From assembly GCF_900163545.1 (NCBI RefSeq), contig NZ_FUHW01000020.1, forward strand, positions 1 through 64,000: a DNA stretch of 64,000 bases. Reading direction: 5' to 3'. Below, piece after piece: positions 34,291 to 43,034 of the stretch (position 1 is its first letter; each line of letters begins with the position of its first letter). A program made the position numbers and the translations under genes. Origin of the DNA: Arthrobacter rhombi (lineage in GTDB: Bacteria > Actinomycetota > Actinomycetes > Actinomycetales > Micrococcaceae). A model generated the notes under the pieces. That model had not been told where the DNA came from. It worked only from the letters and a program-made list of their open reading frames with translations, and did no database searches.

Positions 34291-34743
34291 TCAGGGCCGG
34301 GCCTCGTGATGGCGTTTGCCGTGGGTCCGGCGTTCCTCCTTCATCCGGGCCTCGTGCAGATGCCTTTTGCCGCTGGCGAGTTCGTTGCGGGCCGCGGCTT
34401 CCTGCCGGCGAAATTCCGTGTAATAGCCGTCGTCGTAGTCCTCGATGATCTGGAACGTCCAGCGTCCCTCGATTACGTTGCGGCCCACCAGTTCCTCCTC
34501 CAGGCGCGTGGCCACGTCCTCATGACCGGCGGAGCGGAGCATCTCCACGGCCTCGCCGAGGGCAAGATCGGCGCCACCGGTCTTGCGGTGGAAGTTATAG
34601 AGGCTTCCGCGCGCGTCCTCGACCAGCTCCAACGCCTCGGAGAGCTTGCCCAGCGCCTCCACGGTCGCGGCATCGACTCCATCGGGGATCCGGTGTTCCG
34701 GTGCGGGGCGGTCGTGGTCCTCGGTCCTGTGGTCCTCGTCCAT
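34291..34743 (-). CDS. Conserved hypothetical, charged helical protein
   Basis: A 150-residue soluble protein, strongly charged and without signal or membrane segments. An acidic N-terminus (MDEDHRTEDHDRPAPEHRIP) leads to predicted helices (VEALGKLSEALELVEDARGS; GEAVEMLRSAGHEDVATRL), a segment RWTFQIIEDYDDGYYTEFR with paired aromatics, and a basic helical tail rich in His/Arg. I recall similar proteins as hypothetical genes in actinobacteria but know no function. ATG at 34743 with GGGAGCC upstream. It is divergent from the opp operon. Confidence 0.68.
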   Translation of the reverse strand: MDEDHRTEDHDRPAPEHRIPDGVDAATVEALGKLSEALELVEDARGSLYNFHRKTGGADLALGEAVEMLRSAGHEDVATRLEEELVGRNVIEGRWTFQIIEDYDDGYYTEFRRQEAAARNELASGKRHLHEARMKEERRTHGKRHHEARP

Positions 34744-35128
34744 GAGGGCTCCCTTCTCCGGCGGGTGGATCGTCGGTGGGTTCGAGCCTACGGGTCACCG
34801 ACGGCTCTGTCAGCGGTAGATGTCAGGAGGAGTGGCGGGCGAAGCTCAGATGGCTGGTTCCGGCCTGTCATCCCGCCCATCGAAGAGGGCACCCTGCACA
34901 GCGACCGGGAGCTGCCTCTGGGGGCTTCCGTGGGCGATATCGCCCGGGGTGGCAGGGTGTGCTGTGACACCCCGGCCGATGATTGGGGTCACATTCAGTG
35001 GGCTGAATGCTTTAGGCTACTTGTTAACAAGTGCTTCACAACACGATGAGGGCTTGAAAATACCGACAAGTAGCCGAAGCGGCGTCATGGGTAATCCACC
35101 CCGCCGTCCGGCATCACAAGGAGCAAGA
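34744..35128 (+). promoter_or_regulatory. Palindrome-rich leader of the opp operon
   Basis: A 385-base region without a credible gene, upstream of the peptide-binding protein. It holds a perfect 14-bp palindrome GGGCGATATCGCCC (34932-34945), GGGTGT-N6-ACACCC (34955-34972), a possible hairpin between TGTGACACCCC and GGGGTCACA (34963-34993), the exact repeat CATTCAG-N4-CTGAATG (34992-35009), and the perfect 14-bp palindrome ACTTGTTAACAAGT (35019-35032). The last is the best operator candidate. No clear consensus promoter could be assigned. A ribosome site AAGGAG lies just before the ATG at 35129. Confidence 0.55.
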
Positions 35129-36766
35129 ATGCGTTATTCGCGCACTTCAAAAATCCTCGGCGTCGCAGCAGCAGTTGCGTTGAGCCTGAGCGCCTGCGGC
35201 GGCGGAGGCGACAACGCCGCCGATGGTGGAGGGGACACCAGCCGGGTCATCGTCGTTGATGGCGCAGAGCCACAGAACCCGTTGATTCCCACGAACACCA
35301 ATGAGGTCGGCGGCGGAGCCGTCCTGGACCTCATCTTCGCCGGCCTGATCAGCTACGACGCTGATGGCAAGCCGCAGAACGAGATGGCCGAGTCGATCGA
35401 TACCGACGACTCGCAGAACTACACCATCAAGCTCAAGGCCGACCAGAAGTTCACCAACGGTGATCCGGTCACCGCCAGCTCCTTCGTCGACGCCTGGAAC
35501 TACGGTGCCGCAGCGAAGAACGCCCAGCTCAGCGGATACTTCTTCGAAAGCATCGAGGGCTACGACAAGGCCAGCGCCGAAGGCTCGAAGATCGATGAGA
35601 TGTCCGGCCTGAAGGTCGTCGACGACACCACGTTCACCGTGAAGCTCAAGCAGCCCGAATCCGACTTCCCGCTGCGTCTGGGCTACAGCGCGTTCTATCC
35701 GATGCCGGAAGAGGCGCTGAAGGACCCGAAGAAGTACGGCGAGAACCCGGTCGGCAACGGCCCGTATAAGTTCGACGGCGAGGGCGCCTGGGAGCACGAA
35801 ACCCAGATCAAGCTGGTCCCCAACGAGGACTACGATGGCCCGCAGAAGCCCAAGAACGGTGGCGTGACGTTCAAGATCTACCAGAACGACACCACCGCCT
35901 ACCAGGACCTGATCTCCGACAACCTGGATGTCCTCAAGACCATCCCGACCTCGGATATCAAGAACTTCAAGAACGACTTGGGTGACCGCTCCATCGAGTC
36001 GCCGTACGCCGGTAACCAGACGATTGCCATCCCGTACTACTTGGACAACTGGAAGGGCGAGGCAGGCAAGCTGCGCCGTCAGGCCATCTCCATGGCCATC
36101 AACCGTGAAGAAATCACCGACGTGATCTTCAACGGCGGCCGCACCCCGGCGAAGGAATTCACCGCACCGGTGCTCGATGGCTACTCGGATTCGATCCCGG
36201 GCAGCGAGAACCTTGACTACGATCCCGAGAAGGCCAAGGAACTGTGGAAGAAGGCCGAGAAGATCGAGCCGTACGACACGTCGGAGAAGCTGACGATCGC
36301 GTACAACGCCGATAAGGGCGACCACAAGACCTGGGTCGAGGCCGTGGTGAACAACATCAAGAACAACCTCGACATCAAGGTCGCCGGCAAGCCGTACGCC
36401 ACCTTCAAGGAGGTCCGCACGGATGCGACCGCGCAGAAGCTGACCGGTGCCATCCGCTCCGGCTGGCAGGCAGACTACCCGTCGCTGGCCAACTTCCTGG
36501 GCCCGATCTACACCACGGGTGCCGGTTCCAATGACGCCGTCTACGAGAATAAGAAGTTCGACGACGCCATCAGCAAGGGCCTGTCCGCCGATAACGTCGA
36601 GGACGGCTCCAAGGCGATGAACGAGGCCCAGGAGATGCTCCTGGAGGACCTCCCGGCCATCCCGCTGTGGTACCAGGTGGCCCAGGGCGGCTGGAGCGAC
36701 AACGTGGACAACGTCGAGTTCGGCTGGAACGGCGTGCCGCTGTACTACGCCATCACCGGCAAGTAG
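35129..36766 (+). CDS. Oligopeptide/dipeptide ABC transporter substrate-binding lipoprotein
   Basis: A 545-residue SBP family 5 protein (OppA/DppA type): basic start, hydrophobic segment and lipobox LSAC with Cys 23, then a Gly/Asp linker. Family motifs include EVGGGAVLDLIFAGLISYD, KFTNGDPVTASSFVDAWNYG, NPVGNGPYKF, LRRQAISMAINREEI and the late AIPLWYQVAQGGW. It captures peptides outside the membrane and delivers them to the permeases downstream. Its codon use is strongly biased, as in highly expressed genes. A stable stem-loop after its stop may raise its level relative to the permeases. Confidence 0.93.
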   Translation: MRYSRTSKILGVAAAVALSLSACGGGGDNAADGGGDTSRVIVVDGAEPQNPLIPTNTNEVGGGAVLDLIFAGLISYDADGKPQNEMAESIDTDDSQNYTIKLKADQKFTNGDPVTASSFVDAWNYGAAAKNAQLSGYFFESIEGYDKASAEGSKIDEMSGLKVVDDTTFTVKLKQPESDFPLRLGYSAFYPMPEEALKDPKKYGENPVGNGPYKFDGEGAWEHETQIKLVPNEDYDGPQKPKNGGVTFKIYQNDTTAYQDLISDNLDVLKTIPTSDIKNFKNDLGDRSIESPYAGNQTIAIPYYLDNWKGEAGKLRRQAISMAINREEITDVIFNGGRTPAKEFTAPVLDGYSDSIPGSENLDYDPEKAKELWKKAEKIEPYDTSEKLTIAYNADKGDHKTWVEAVVNNIKNNLDIKVAGKPYATFKEVRTDATAQKLTGAIRSGWQADYPSLANFLGPIYTTGAGSNDAVYENKKFDDAISKGLSADNVEDGSKAMNEAQEMLLEDLPAIPLWYQVAQGGWSDNVDNVEFGWNGVPLYYAITGK

Positions 36767-36791
36767 GGGACAGAACACCCCTCAGTCACAC

Positions 36792-36828
36792 GCGGGGCCC
36801 GCTTTCGTATCACGGGGGCGGGCCCCGC
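36792..36828 (+). terminator. Intercistronic stem-loop after the binding-protein gene
   Basis: GCGGGGCCCGC (36792-36802) and GCGGGCCCCGC (36818-36828) are a perfect 11-bp inverted repeat around a 15-base loop, 26 bases after the stop. No T-run follows, so it is more likely a transcript-stabilising or attenuating hairpin than a full terminator; the permease genes follow after another 85 bases without a clear new promoter. Confidence 0.7.
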
Positions 36829-36913
36829 ATTCCTGCCTCACCCAAAAGGTAAAAAGCATGTCAAACTCCCTACGCCCCGATCGGGCGTCTTCAGCACGAA
36901 AGGCCCACCGCTG

Positions 36914-37840
36914 ATGGGCAGATTCCTCCTCCGCCGACTGTTGCAGCTGATCCCGGTCTTCCTGGGCGCGACGCTGCTGATCTACTTCCTCGTCTTCAGC
37001 CTCCCAGGGGACGCCACCGCCGCCATCTGCGGCGAAAAGGGCTGTACCCCCGCGGTCGAAGCTTCACTGCGTGAGCAGTACAACCTGGACCAGCCCTTCT
37101 GGATCCAGTACCTCCTCTACCTCAAGGGCATCTTCACCTTTGACCTGGGCACCAACTTCGCCGGCCAGCCGATCGCTGACATCCTGGCCCGTGTTTTCCC
37201 CACCACGGCGCGCCTGGCCCTCATGGCTTTGGCGTTCGAAGCCGTCTTTGGCATCACCATCGGGCTGTTCGCCGGCCTGAAAAAGGGCAAGTTCTTCGAC
37301 TCGACCGTGTTGGTCTTCTCGCTGCTCGTCATCGCCGTGCCGATCTTCGTCCTGGGCTTCCTGATGCAGTTCGTGGTGGGTGTCAAACTTGAATGGGCCA
37401 ATCCGACGGTCAGCGGTGACGCAGGGTTCACCGAATTGATCCTGCCCGCTCTCGTTTTGGGGTTGGTGTCCTTCGCCTACGTGTTGCGGCTGACCCGCAC
37501 CGCGGTCATCGAGAACTCCAGCGCCGACTATGTGCGCACGGCTACCGCCAAGGGGCTGAGCCGCCGCCGCGTGGTGACGGTGCACGTGCTGCGCAACTCC
37601 ATGATTCCGGTGGTGACGTTCCTGGGTGCCGACCTGGGCGCCCTGATGGGTGGAGCCATCGTCACCGAGGGAATCTTCAACGTCAACGGCGTGGGCAATA
37701 CCTTGTACCGCGCCGTGCTGAACGGGGAGGCCCCCGTTGTCGTTTCGATCGTCACCGTACTGATTGTGGTCTTCGTCCTGGCCAACCTGCTGGTAGACCT
37801 GCTGTACGCGTGGCTGGACCCGAGGATCCGATATGCCTGA
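36914..37840 (+). CDS. ABC transporter permease (DppB/OppB type)
   Basis: A 308-residue inner-membrane permease with six predicted segments and the classic N-terminus MGRFLLRRLLQLIPVFLGAT, followed by LREQYNLDQPFWIQYLLYL, a typical DppB signature. The EAA loop (SADYVRTATAKGLSRRRVVT) contacts the ATPase. It pairs with the next gene, whose start overlaps its last eight bases. Part of the opp operon 35129-40528. Confidence 0.93.
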   Translation: MGRFLLRRLLQLIPVFLGATLLIYFLVFSLPGDATAAICGEKGCTPAVEASLREQYNLDQPFWIQYLLYLKGIFTFDLGTNFAGQPIADILARVFPTTARLALMALAFEAVFGITIGLFAGLKKGKFFDSTVLVFSLLVIAVPIFVLGFLMQFVVGVKLEWANPTVSGDAGFTELILPALVLGLVSFAYVLRLTRTAVIENSSADYVRTATAKGLSRRRVVTVHVLRNSMIPVVTFLGADLGALMGGAIVTEGIFNVNGVGNTLYRAVLNGEAPVVVSIVTVLIVVFVLANLLVDLLYAWLDPRIRYA

Positions 37841-38825
37841 GAACACCGAAAACCGTCCCACCGTCCGCGGTGCCAAGATTTCCAAATACCCGATCGAACA
37901 CTATGTGGCCGACCCGGACGAAACCCCGTTGCAGGCCACCGACAGTTCCGTCTCCGACGCAGCACCGGTCTCCCTCTGGCTCGAAGCGTGGCGGAACCTG
38001 CGCACCCAGCCACTGTTCATCATCAGCGCGATCCTGATCATCTCGGTGGTCTTCGTGGCGCTGTTCCCGGGGCTGTTCACCAACGAACAACCCAACGCGA
38101 ACTGCCAACTGGCCAACTCCGACGGCGGCGCGGTTCCCGGGCATCCGCTGGGCTTCACCCAGCAGGGCTGCGATATTCTCGCCCGCGTGATGTATGGGAC
38201 GCAGTCCTCGCTGACCATCGGCCTGTTCGCCACGATCGCCATCGTGATCTTCGGCGGGACCGTCGGAGCCATCTCCGGTTTCTTTGGCGGCTGGGTCGAT
38301 GCCGTGCTGGCACGGTTGGGCGATATCTTCTTCGCACTGCCGCTGATCCTGGGCGCCATCGTCGTGGTGCAGATCCCGTTCTTCCAGGAGAACCGCAACG
38401 TCTGGACCATCGTGCTGATCCTCTCGGCCTTCGGCTGGCCGCAGATCGCCCGCATCACCCGGGCAGCGGTGATCGAGGTGCGCGAAGCGGACTTCGTCAT
38501 CGCCGCCCGATCGCTGGGTGTGAGCCGAACCGGTGCACTGATCCGCCACGTCATCCCGAACTCGCTGGCACCGGTCATCGTGATCGCGACGATCACCCTG
38601 GGCATCTTCATCGTGGCCGAGTCCACGCTGTCGTATCTGGGTATCGGACTGCCCCCTGACGTGATGTCCTGGGGCAATGACATCTTCTCGGCCAAGAGCT
38701 CGCTGCGCTCCAACCCGATGGCCTTGTTCTGGCCGGCCCTGGCGTTGTCGCTGACGGTGCTGAGCTTCATCATGCTCGGTGACGCGCTGCAGGACGCCCT
38801 GGATCCGAAGGCGCGCAAACGATGA
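37833..38825 (+). CDS. ABC transporter permease (DppC/OppC type)
   Basis: A 330-residue permease with a long cytoplasmic N-terminus (about 70 residues) typical of DppC/OppC, first membrane segment FIISAILIISVVFVALFPGL, a Cys-containing external loop (ANCQLAN…QGCDILAR), the core LTIGLFATIAIVIFGGTVGA and the EAA loop EADFVIAARSLGVSRTGALI. Overlaps the dppB-like gene by eight bases and the ATPase gene by four (ATGA). Confidence 0.93.
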   Translation: MPENTENRPTVRGAKISKYPIEHYVADPDETPLQATDSSVSDAAPVSLWLEAWRNLRTQPLFIISAILIISVVFVALFPGLFTNEQPNANCQLANSDGGAVPGHPLGFTQQGCDILARVMYGTQSSLTIGLFATIAIVIFGGTVGAISGFFGGWVDAVLARLGDIFFALPLILGAIVVVQIPFFQENRNVWTIVLILSAFGWPQIARITRAAVIEVREADFVIAARSLGVSRTGALIRHVIPNSLAPVIVIATITLGIFIVAESTLSYLGIGLPPDVMSWGNDIFSAKSSLRSNPMALFWPALALSLTVLSFIMLGDALQDALDPKARKR

Positions 38826-40528
38826 ACGGTGAAACCATGAACAACGAAACCATCGACGAAGCCTCGATGCCGCGTCCGCTGCTGGAACTGCGTGATCTGG
38901 CCATCAGCTTCAAGACCGGAAACGGTGAGGTCGAGGCGGTCCGCCAAGCCAACCTGACCATCCTTCCCGGGGAAACCGTGGCGATCGTCGGCGAATCCGG
39001 TTCCGGTAAATCGACCACCGCCCTGGCGGCGATCGGCCTGCTGCCGACCAACGGCCGCATCGCCGGCGGGACCCTGCTCTTCGACGGCGAGGACATCACC
39101 AACGCCTCGGAGAAGCGCCGGGTCGAGCTGCGTGGATCCTCCATCGGCATGGTCCCCCAGGACCCGATGTCGAACCTGAACCCGGTCTGGCAGATCGGTT
39201 TCCAGGTCAAGGAGACGCTGCGCGCCAATGGCCTTCCGCACCAGAAGAAGGATGTGGCCAAGGTCCTCTCCGAGGCCGGCCTGCCGCGGGCCGAGGAGCG
39301 GGCCAACCAGTACCCGCACGAGTTCTCCGGGGGCATGCGCCAGCGGGCGCTGATCGCCATCGGGCTGTCCTGCCGGCCGCGGCTGCTCATCGCCGACGAA
39401 CCCACCTCGGCCCTCGATGTCACGGTGCAACGCCAGATCCTGGACCATCTGGACACCATGACCGATGACCTGGGCACCGCGGTCCTGCTGATCACCCACG
39501 ACCTCGGGCTCGCGGCAGAACGCGCCCATAAGGTCGTGGTGATGTACAAGGGCCAGGTCGTCGAGGCAGGGCCCGCCGTGGAACTGATGACCAACCCGCG
39601 CCACCCGTATACGCAGCGTCTGGTGGCCTCGGCACCCTCGCTGGCCTCACGCCGGATCGAATCGGCCAAGGAACGCGGGCAGGAAAAGGAGGAGGAACTG
39701 ACGGTTGACCGGCCGCTGGCTGCGGACAATGTCATCGAGGTCAAGGATCTGGTCAAGAACTACAAGATCCGCGGCGGCGTCGGCAAGACCACCGAATTCC
39801 GTGCCGTGGACGAAGTGTCCCTGAGCATCAAGCGGGGCACCACGACGGCGGTCGTCGGCGAATCCGGCTCGGGCAAGTCGACGGTGGCCCGGCTGGTGCT
39901 GGGGCTGGAAGACGCCTCGGAGGGCAGCATCCTGTTCGACGGCGTGGACATCACCACGCTCTCGCGCAAGGAGATGTTCAAATTCCGGCGTCGGGTTCAA
40001 CCGATCTTCCAGGACCCGTTCGGTTCGTTGGACCCGATGTACAACATCTTCCGCACCATCGAGGAACCCCTTCGGGTGCATAAGATCGGCGACCGTAAGG
40101 TGCGCGAGCAGAAGGTCAGGGCTCTACTGGAACAGGTGGCCCTGCCGGCATCGATGATGCAGCGGTTCCCGAATGAGCTCTCCGGCGGCCAGCGCCAGCG
40201 TGTGGCCATCGCCCGGGCGCTCGCACTGGATCCGGAAGTGGTGATCTGTGACGAGGCAGTGTCGGCATTGGACGTGCTCGTGCAGGCCCAGGTGCTCAAC
40301 CTCTTGGCTGACCTGCAGTCAGAACTGGGGCTGAGCTACCTGTTCATCACCCACGACCTGGCCGTCGTCCGTCAGATCGCTGATCATGTGTGCGTGATGG
40401 AGAAGGGGAAGCTGGTGGAGACCGGCAGTACCGACGACGTCTTCGAAAATCCGCAGACGCAGTACACGCGGTCGTTGCTCGACGCCATCCCCGGCGCCGG
40501 TCTGATGTTGCCTCCCGAGGTGGCCTGA
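38822..40528 (+). CDS. Fused tandem ABC ATPase (DppDF/GsiA type)
   Basis: A 568-residue protein joining two ATPase domains that in many systems are separate (DppD and DppF). Domain 1 (about 18-270): Walker A GESGSGKST, signature SGGMRQRALIAIGL, Walker B LLIADEPTSALDVT. Domain 2 (about 302-560): second GESGSGKST, SGGQRQRVAIARAL, VVICDEAVSALDVL. A charged linker, ESAKERGQEKEEELTVDRP, joins them. Both halves look catalytically complete. It drives peptide import with the two permeases and is the last gene of the operon. Confidence 0.94.
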   Translation: MNGETMNNETIDEASMPRPLLELRDLAISFKTGNGEVEAVRQANLTILPGETVAIVGESGSGKSTTALAAIGLLPTNGRIAGGTLLFDGEDITNASEKRRVELRGSSIGMVPQDPMSNLNPVWQIGFQVKETLRANGLPHQKKDVAKVLSEAGLPRAEERANQYPHEFSGGMRQRALIAIGLSCRPRLLIADEPTSALDVTVQRQILDHLDTMTDDLGTAVLLITHDLGLAAERAHKVVVMYKGQVVEAGPAVELMTNPRHPYTQRLVASAPSLASRRIESAKERGQEKEEELTVDRPLAADNVIEVKDLVKNYKIRGGVGKTTEFRAVDEVSLSIKRGTTTAVVGESGSGKSTVARLVLGLEDASEGSILFDGVDITTLSRKEMFKFRRRVQPIFQDPFGSLDPMYNIFRTIEEPLRVHKIGDRKVREQKVRALLEQVALPASMMQRFPNELSGGQRQRVAIARALALDPEVVICDEAVSALDVLVQAQVLNLLADLQSELGLSYLFITHDLAVVRQIADHVCVMEKGKLVETGSTDDVFENPQTQYTRSLLDAIPGAGLMLPPEVA

Positions 40529-40550
40529 CCCTCGCCAGGACGGCATGGCC

Positions 40551-40583
40551 CGGCCCGTCATCCCTGCACGGGATGGCGGGCCG
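40551..40583 (+). terminator. Terminator-like hairpin after the opp operon
   Basis: A 14-bp stem (40551-40564 with 40570-40583, one G-T wobble) closes a 5-base loop 22 bases after the ATPase stop. No T-run follows, as is common in GC-rich actinobacteria. Confidence 0.7.
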
Positions 40584-40614
40584 AGCTGTCGGTGGCGGAT
40601 GGCAGGATGGCCCC

Positions 40615-41127
40615 ATGACCACCACCGAGCGCAGCATGCCGCCCCTGAACGCCGCCGAACGAGAAACCCTCGACGCCTGGCTCGACTACTACCGGGCGAC
40701 CCTGCTGCTCATCTGCGAGGGTGTCGATGCCGAGGCCCTGCGAGAAGCATCTGCAGCACCTTCGACGCTGAGCCTGCAGGGGCTGCTCCAGCACCTCAGT
40801 GAGGTGGAACGCCAATGGTTCCGTCGGGTATTGGCCGCAGAGGAGCTACCGGCCATCCACCCCGGTGGAAGGACTCCTGAAGGGCACGACGGCGGCTTCG
40901 AGGTTGATCCGCACGTCCCGTTCGGCACGGTCGTTGGACTGTGGCAGGCCGAGGTCGCCGCCGCCCGGGCCACGTGTGCGGCGCGTTCCCTAGATGACAC
41001 CGCAGCCTTCCTGGGCGCCGAGGTGAGCCTGCGATGGATCTACAGCCATATGATCGGTGAGTACGCTCGGCATTGTGGGCATGCGGATATTCTGCGCGAG
41101 AGAATTGACGGGGCCACGGGGGTCTGA
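40615..41127 (+). CDS. DinB-family (DUF664) protein
   Basis: A 170-residue DinB-fold protein; segments LQGLLQHLSEVERQWFRRVL and [20 protein letters not shown] carry the metal-binding His residues, with the usual ending ERIDGATGV. This is the third DinB gene of the window and resembles the frameshifted one at 6.2-6.9 kb (both have [22 protein letters not shown] and DGAT). A thiol-dependent transferase or isomerase role is possible, unproven. The ATG at 40615 begins the conserved region. It is followed after 19 bases by lhgO. Confidence 0.86.
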   Translation: MTTTERSMPPLNAAERETLDAWLDYYRATLLLICEGVDAEALREASAAPSTLSLQGLLQHLSEVERQWFRRVLAAEELPAIHPGGRTPEGHDGGFEVDPHVPFGTVVGLWQAEVAAARATCAARSLDDTAAFLGAEVSLRWIYSHMIGEYARHCGHADILRERIDGATGV

Positions 41128-41146
41128 AACGACGAAAGGCAAGAGC

Positions 41147-42352
41147 ATGGCTGAACGGGTCGGGATCATCGGCGGAGGCATCGTGGGCATCGCCATCGCT
41201 CGCGCCCTGGCCAGTACCGCAGACGTTGCGGCGACAGTCATCGAGAAGGAGGCTCGTCTGGCAGCACACCAGACGGGCCATAATTCCGGCGTCGTCCATG
41301 CGGGGCTCTACTACCCACCCGGTTCGCTGAAGGCCACCCTCTGTGCCCGCGGCCGGGAGATGACCCGCGACTTCTGCCACGAGCGCTCCCTGCCCTACCG
41401 TGAGCTCGGCAAGCTCGTCGTCGCCCTCACCCGGGATGAGCTGCCCCGACTGGACGATATTGAACGGCGGTCCCGCGAAAACCGGGTTCCCGGCGTGCGT
41501 CGGCTCGATGCCGGGGCGATGCGCGAGATCGAACCCGAGGTCGCCGGTGTCGCGGCAGTGCATTCACCCCATACCGCCGTCGTGGACTATTCGGCCATCA
41601 CCGAGGCCCTGGCCGATGACCTCCGTCGTGCCGGAGGGGCCATTCTGCTGGGCCAGGAAGTCACCGCGGTCTCCACCGCCGCCGGCTCGGTGACCGTTTC
41701 AACCACGGCAGGAACCCACGTCTTCGACCGGCTCATCGTCTGCGCCGGCCTACAGTCAGACGTGATTGCCCGGATGGTCGGAGCTTCCCCGTCGCCGAAG
41801 ATCCTGCCCTTCCGCGGAGAATACTGGGCCATGGCCCCGGGCCGTCAAGACCTGGTGAAGGGCATGATCTATCCGGTCCCTGACCCGCGTTTCCCCTTCC
41901 TGGGCGTTCACTTCACCCGCGGGGTGTACGACGACGTCCAGGTCGGCCCGAATGCCGTGCCCGCCTTGGCCCGGGAAGGCTACCGGTGGCGGCAGGTGTC
42001 GGTGCGGGACACCCTCGAATCCCTCCGCTGGCCCGGGGCGCCGGCCTTGGCCAAGCAACACTGGCTGATGGGGGCCCGAGAAATCTCCGCCTCACTGCTC
42101 AAGCCCCTCTACTTCCAGCAGGCCCGCAGGTTCGTCCCCGCCTTGCAGTCCTCCGATCTGGCCTCGAAATCGGCGGCCGGGGTGCGGGCCCAGGCCTGGG
42201 ATAAGGACGGGTCGTTGGTTGATGACTTCGCCGTCGACCAGGTCGGAGCCGTCACGCTGCTACGCAATGCCCCCTCCCCGGCGGCCACCTCGGCGATGGC
42301 GATCGCGGAGCATGTGCTGCAGGAGTATCTGGGCTTCACCCCCGGACGCTGA
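41147..42352 (+). CDS. lhgO: L-2-hydroxyglutarate oxidase
   Basis: A 401-residue FAD-dependent oxidoreductase of the DAO superfamily. FAD-binding GIIGGGIVGIAIARALA starts at residue 6; AAHQTGHNSGVVHAGLYYPPGSLKA and LPFRGEYWAMAPGRQDLVKG with IYPVPDPRFPFLGVHFTRGV are diagnostic of LhgO. It converts L-2-hydroxyglutarate to 2-oxoglutarate, passing electrons to the respiratory chain. The ATG at 41147 is chosen for the GGGIVG motif directly after it. Probably co-transcribed with the DinB gene 19 bases upstream. Confidence 0.92.
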   Translation: MAERVGIIGGGIVGIAIARALASTADVAATVIEKEARLAAHQTGHNSGVVHAGLYYPPGSLKATLCARGREMTRDFCHERSLPYRELGKLVVALTRDELPRLDDIERRSRENRVPGVRRLDAGAMREIEPEVAGVAAVHSPHTAVVDYSAITEALADDLRRAGGAILLGQEVTAVSTAAGSVTVSTTAGTHVFDRLIVCAGLQSDVIARMVGASPSPKILPFRGEYWAMAPGRQDLVKGMIYPVPDPRFPFLGVHFTRGVYDDVQVGPNAVPALAREGYRWRQVSVRDTLESLRWPGAPALAKQHWLMGAREISASLLKPLYFQQARRFVPALQSSDLASKSAAGVRAQAWDKDGSLVDDFAVDQVGAVTLLRNAPSPAATSAMAIAEHVLQEYLGFTPGR

Positions 42353-42366
42353 ACAGCGCCGGTCAG

Positions 42367-42951
42367 CTAGTGTCCCTGATGCTCGGGGACCAAGGTGGAC
42401 ACGACCTGCAGGAGCAGCTCGGGGCTGAACTCCTCCGGCTGGCGCGCCACGTTCATGGCAGCGCCGTAGATCAGCGAAGCCAGGGTCGAACGCAGTGCCT
42501 GGGCCGACATTCCGGTGCCTTCCACGATGCGTTCGGTCACCGGTTCCAGGCTGGCTCCGTAGTGGTCCAGTGCCGCGTTGATGGGGGCACGGTACTCATC
42601 ATGGTGACGCAGGAAGTAGAACTGGAAGATGAGATCCACCTCGCCACGCCGTGACGGTAGTCCCCTGAGTTGCTTGGCCACCATGGCAATCAAGGCGGCA
42701 CGGGGAGGGAGGTCATCGCCGAACCCGGGAGGTGGGCCACCGAGAATACTGTCCAGCAGATGATCCAGCAGTCCGTGCAGGAGGCCTTCCTTGGAGTCGT
42801 AATAAAAGTAGATCAGGCCGATCGATAGACCTGCCTCGGCGGCGACGCTTCTGGAGGTCACCGCCTCGATTCCGCCGCCCAAAGCCACCGATGTGGCGGC
42901 GTTCATGATGTCGTTTCGTCTTTCGCCCTCGGGCTTTTTGATTCCCCCCAT
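42367..42951 (-). CDS. TetR-family regulator
   Basis: A 194-residue TetR regulator. N-terminal HTH: RRNDIMNAATSVALGGGIEA, then TSRSVAAEAGLSIGLIYFYYDSKEGLL; the C-terminal ligand domain is helical with a TetR_C-like end. It is divergent from the SDR gene across 83 bases containing a GAAC-N4-GTTC dyad and probably represses it and itself. The ligand is unknown. Its stop is 14 bases from the convergent lhgO. Confidence 0.9.
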   Translation of the reverse strand: MGGIKKPEGERRNDIMNAATSVALGGGIEAVTSRSVAAEAGLSIGLIYFYYDSKEGLLHGLLDHLLDSILGGPPPGFGDDLPPRAALIAMVAKQLRGLPSRRGEVDLIFQFYFLRHHDEYRAPINAALDHYGASLEPVTERIVEGTGMSAQALRSTLASLIYGAAMNVARQPEEFSPELLLQVVSTLVPEHQGH

Positions 42952-42978
42952 GGGCCAAGCCTAGCGTTGCAATCCATC

Positions 42979-42990
42979 GAACACTGGTTC
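42979..42990. promoter_or_regulatory. Dyad between TetR and SDR genes
   Basis: GAAC-ACTG-GTTC inverted repeat, 28 bases before the TetR start codon and 45 bases before the probable SDR start. A short but well-placed candidate operator; the outer bases match only partly. Confidence 0.45.
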
Positions 42991-43034
42991 AATGTGGGGT
43001 GATGATCGTTAAACCCCACCGGAACGGGAGCACT

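Noticed and set aside
35147..36778. A 543-codon open frame antisense to the peptide-binding protein
   Set aside because: Shadow of a high-GC gene; the sense strand carries a complete lipoprotein with family motifs, and the antisense product is repetitive Val/Leu/Gly with no domain.
37901..39604. A 567-codon antisense frame across permease and ATPase genes
   Set aside because: Shadow of codon bias; it has no ribosome site or recognisable domain and crosses two real gene boundaries.
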